The translations under genes and the position numbers were made by a program. From contig NZ_AYTW01000028.1 in the NCBI RefSeq assembly GCF_002752635.1, positions 36,293 to 100,292 of the forward strand: a stretch of 64,000 bases of DNA, written 5' to 3'. Below are positions 63,835 through 64,000 of this stretch, in pieces. This DNA is from Mesotoga sp. Brook.08.105.5.1. Lineage in GTDB: Bacteria > Thermotogota > Thermotogae > Petrotogales > Kosmotogaceae. Within the stretch, counting starts at the first letter, position 1, and each line of letters opens with the position of its first letter. A model generated the notes under the pieces. That model did no database searches. It was not told the origin of the DNA and was given only the letters and a program-made list of their open reading frames with translations.

Positions 63835-64000
63835 CTGCTTACAATATAACGCTGAACGCTGTGAAGAGTCGTCCTTAGTCTTCGTCCCTGATCATGGACC
63901 CGTCCTTTGGTTGGGAAGAGCCTGAGGTCAGAGGCAAGAGGTCGGAAGAGCGAAGAGAAGAGAAGTCCAGAGATCTTGAGAGTATGTAAAAAAGATTGTG
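63835..64000. repeat. Dispersed repeat at the window end
   Basis: TCGTCCTTAGTCTTCGTCCC then GATCATGGACCCGTCC at 63868-63905 is another copy of the GGACGGGTCC family. No gene is seen to the edge. Confidence 0.55.

Noticed and set aside
1..64000. Transposase, integrase, tRNA or rRNA genes
   Set aside because: I looked for DDE or tyrosine-recombinase motifs among the frames and for tRNA-like or rRNA-like stretches and saw none, so no insertion sequence or RNA gene of these classes is called.

Overview
The window looks like a chromosomal accessory region of a mesophilic or moderately thermophilic member of the Thermotogota, most likely Mesotoga or a close relative. The evidence is a TM1802-type Cas8b, a repeat of the I-B kind found in that phylum, a sugar ABC operon with a LacI regulator, several four-helix-bundle (S23-like) genes, and strong GGAGG ribosome binding sites with frequent TTG and GTG starts. 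The assignment is inference; there is no rRNA or housekeeping gene in the window.

Layout: (1) 1-5.4 kb holds a leftward carbohydrate operon: solute-binding protein, two permeases, a LacI regulator and a secreted DUF4185 protein cut by the window edge. A perfect LacI-type palindrome lies upstream. (2) 5.9-22.3 kb is a defence island. It holds a leftward CBASS operon (TM-NUDIX effector, CD-NTase, E2-like protein, HEPN-like protein, phosphatase-like protein), a rightward type I restriction-modification operon with a YgjP-like metallopeptidase and an AbiJ_NTD4 gene, and leftward unknowns including a 491-residue HEPN-like protein. (3) 22.7-32.6 kb holds DUF2922 and DUF1659 genes and a phage-like replication module (XRE regulator, degenerate PD-(D/E)XK nuclease, DnaD-like initiator, helicase loader, XRE-TPR, TPR, short DnaB-like helicase). 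It is riddled with dispersed repeats and four-helix-bundle genes. (4) 32.6-50.8 kb is a type I-B CRISPR-Cas locus with about 134 repeats and a complete cas6-cas8b-cas7-cas5-cas3-cas4-cas1-cas2 operon. A frameshifted cmr1 remnant lies between cas2 and the leader. (5) 50.8-64 kb holds an AAA ATPase, secreted proteins (transglutaminase-like, caspase-like lipoprotein), membrane proteins, an MFS carrier and a thioredoxin-NHL protein. These are separated by long tracts of repeats.

The strongest candidate for something new is at 50678-50763, just upstream of cas6 and on the opposite strand. An extended -10 promoter leads into a sequence matching the CRISPR repeat at 22 of 30 positions, including the full eight-base 5' handle. 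That sequence is enclosed by a perfect 9-bp inverted repeat and followed by a T-rich tract. Its pseudo-guide seed matches, except at position 6, a site overlapping a TATAAT that could be the cas promoter. This is the architecture expected of a crRNA-like autoregulator (CreR/CreA-like). Other strong items are the five-gene overlapping CBASS operon with two extra genes, four-helix-bundle genes apparently inserted into repeated intergenic modules, and two arrays in which ever-changing hairpins alternate with fixed linkers.

Several genes have frame problems near short simple repeats (7094-7099, 20662-20667, 42114-42116). They could be real decay, phase variation or sequencing error; the sequence alone cannot tell.
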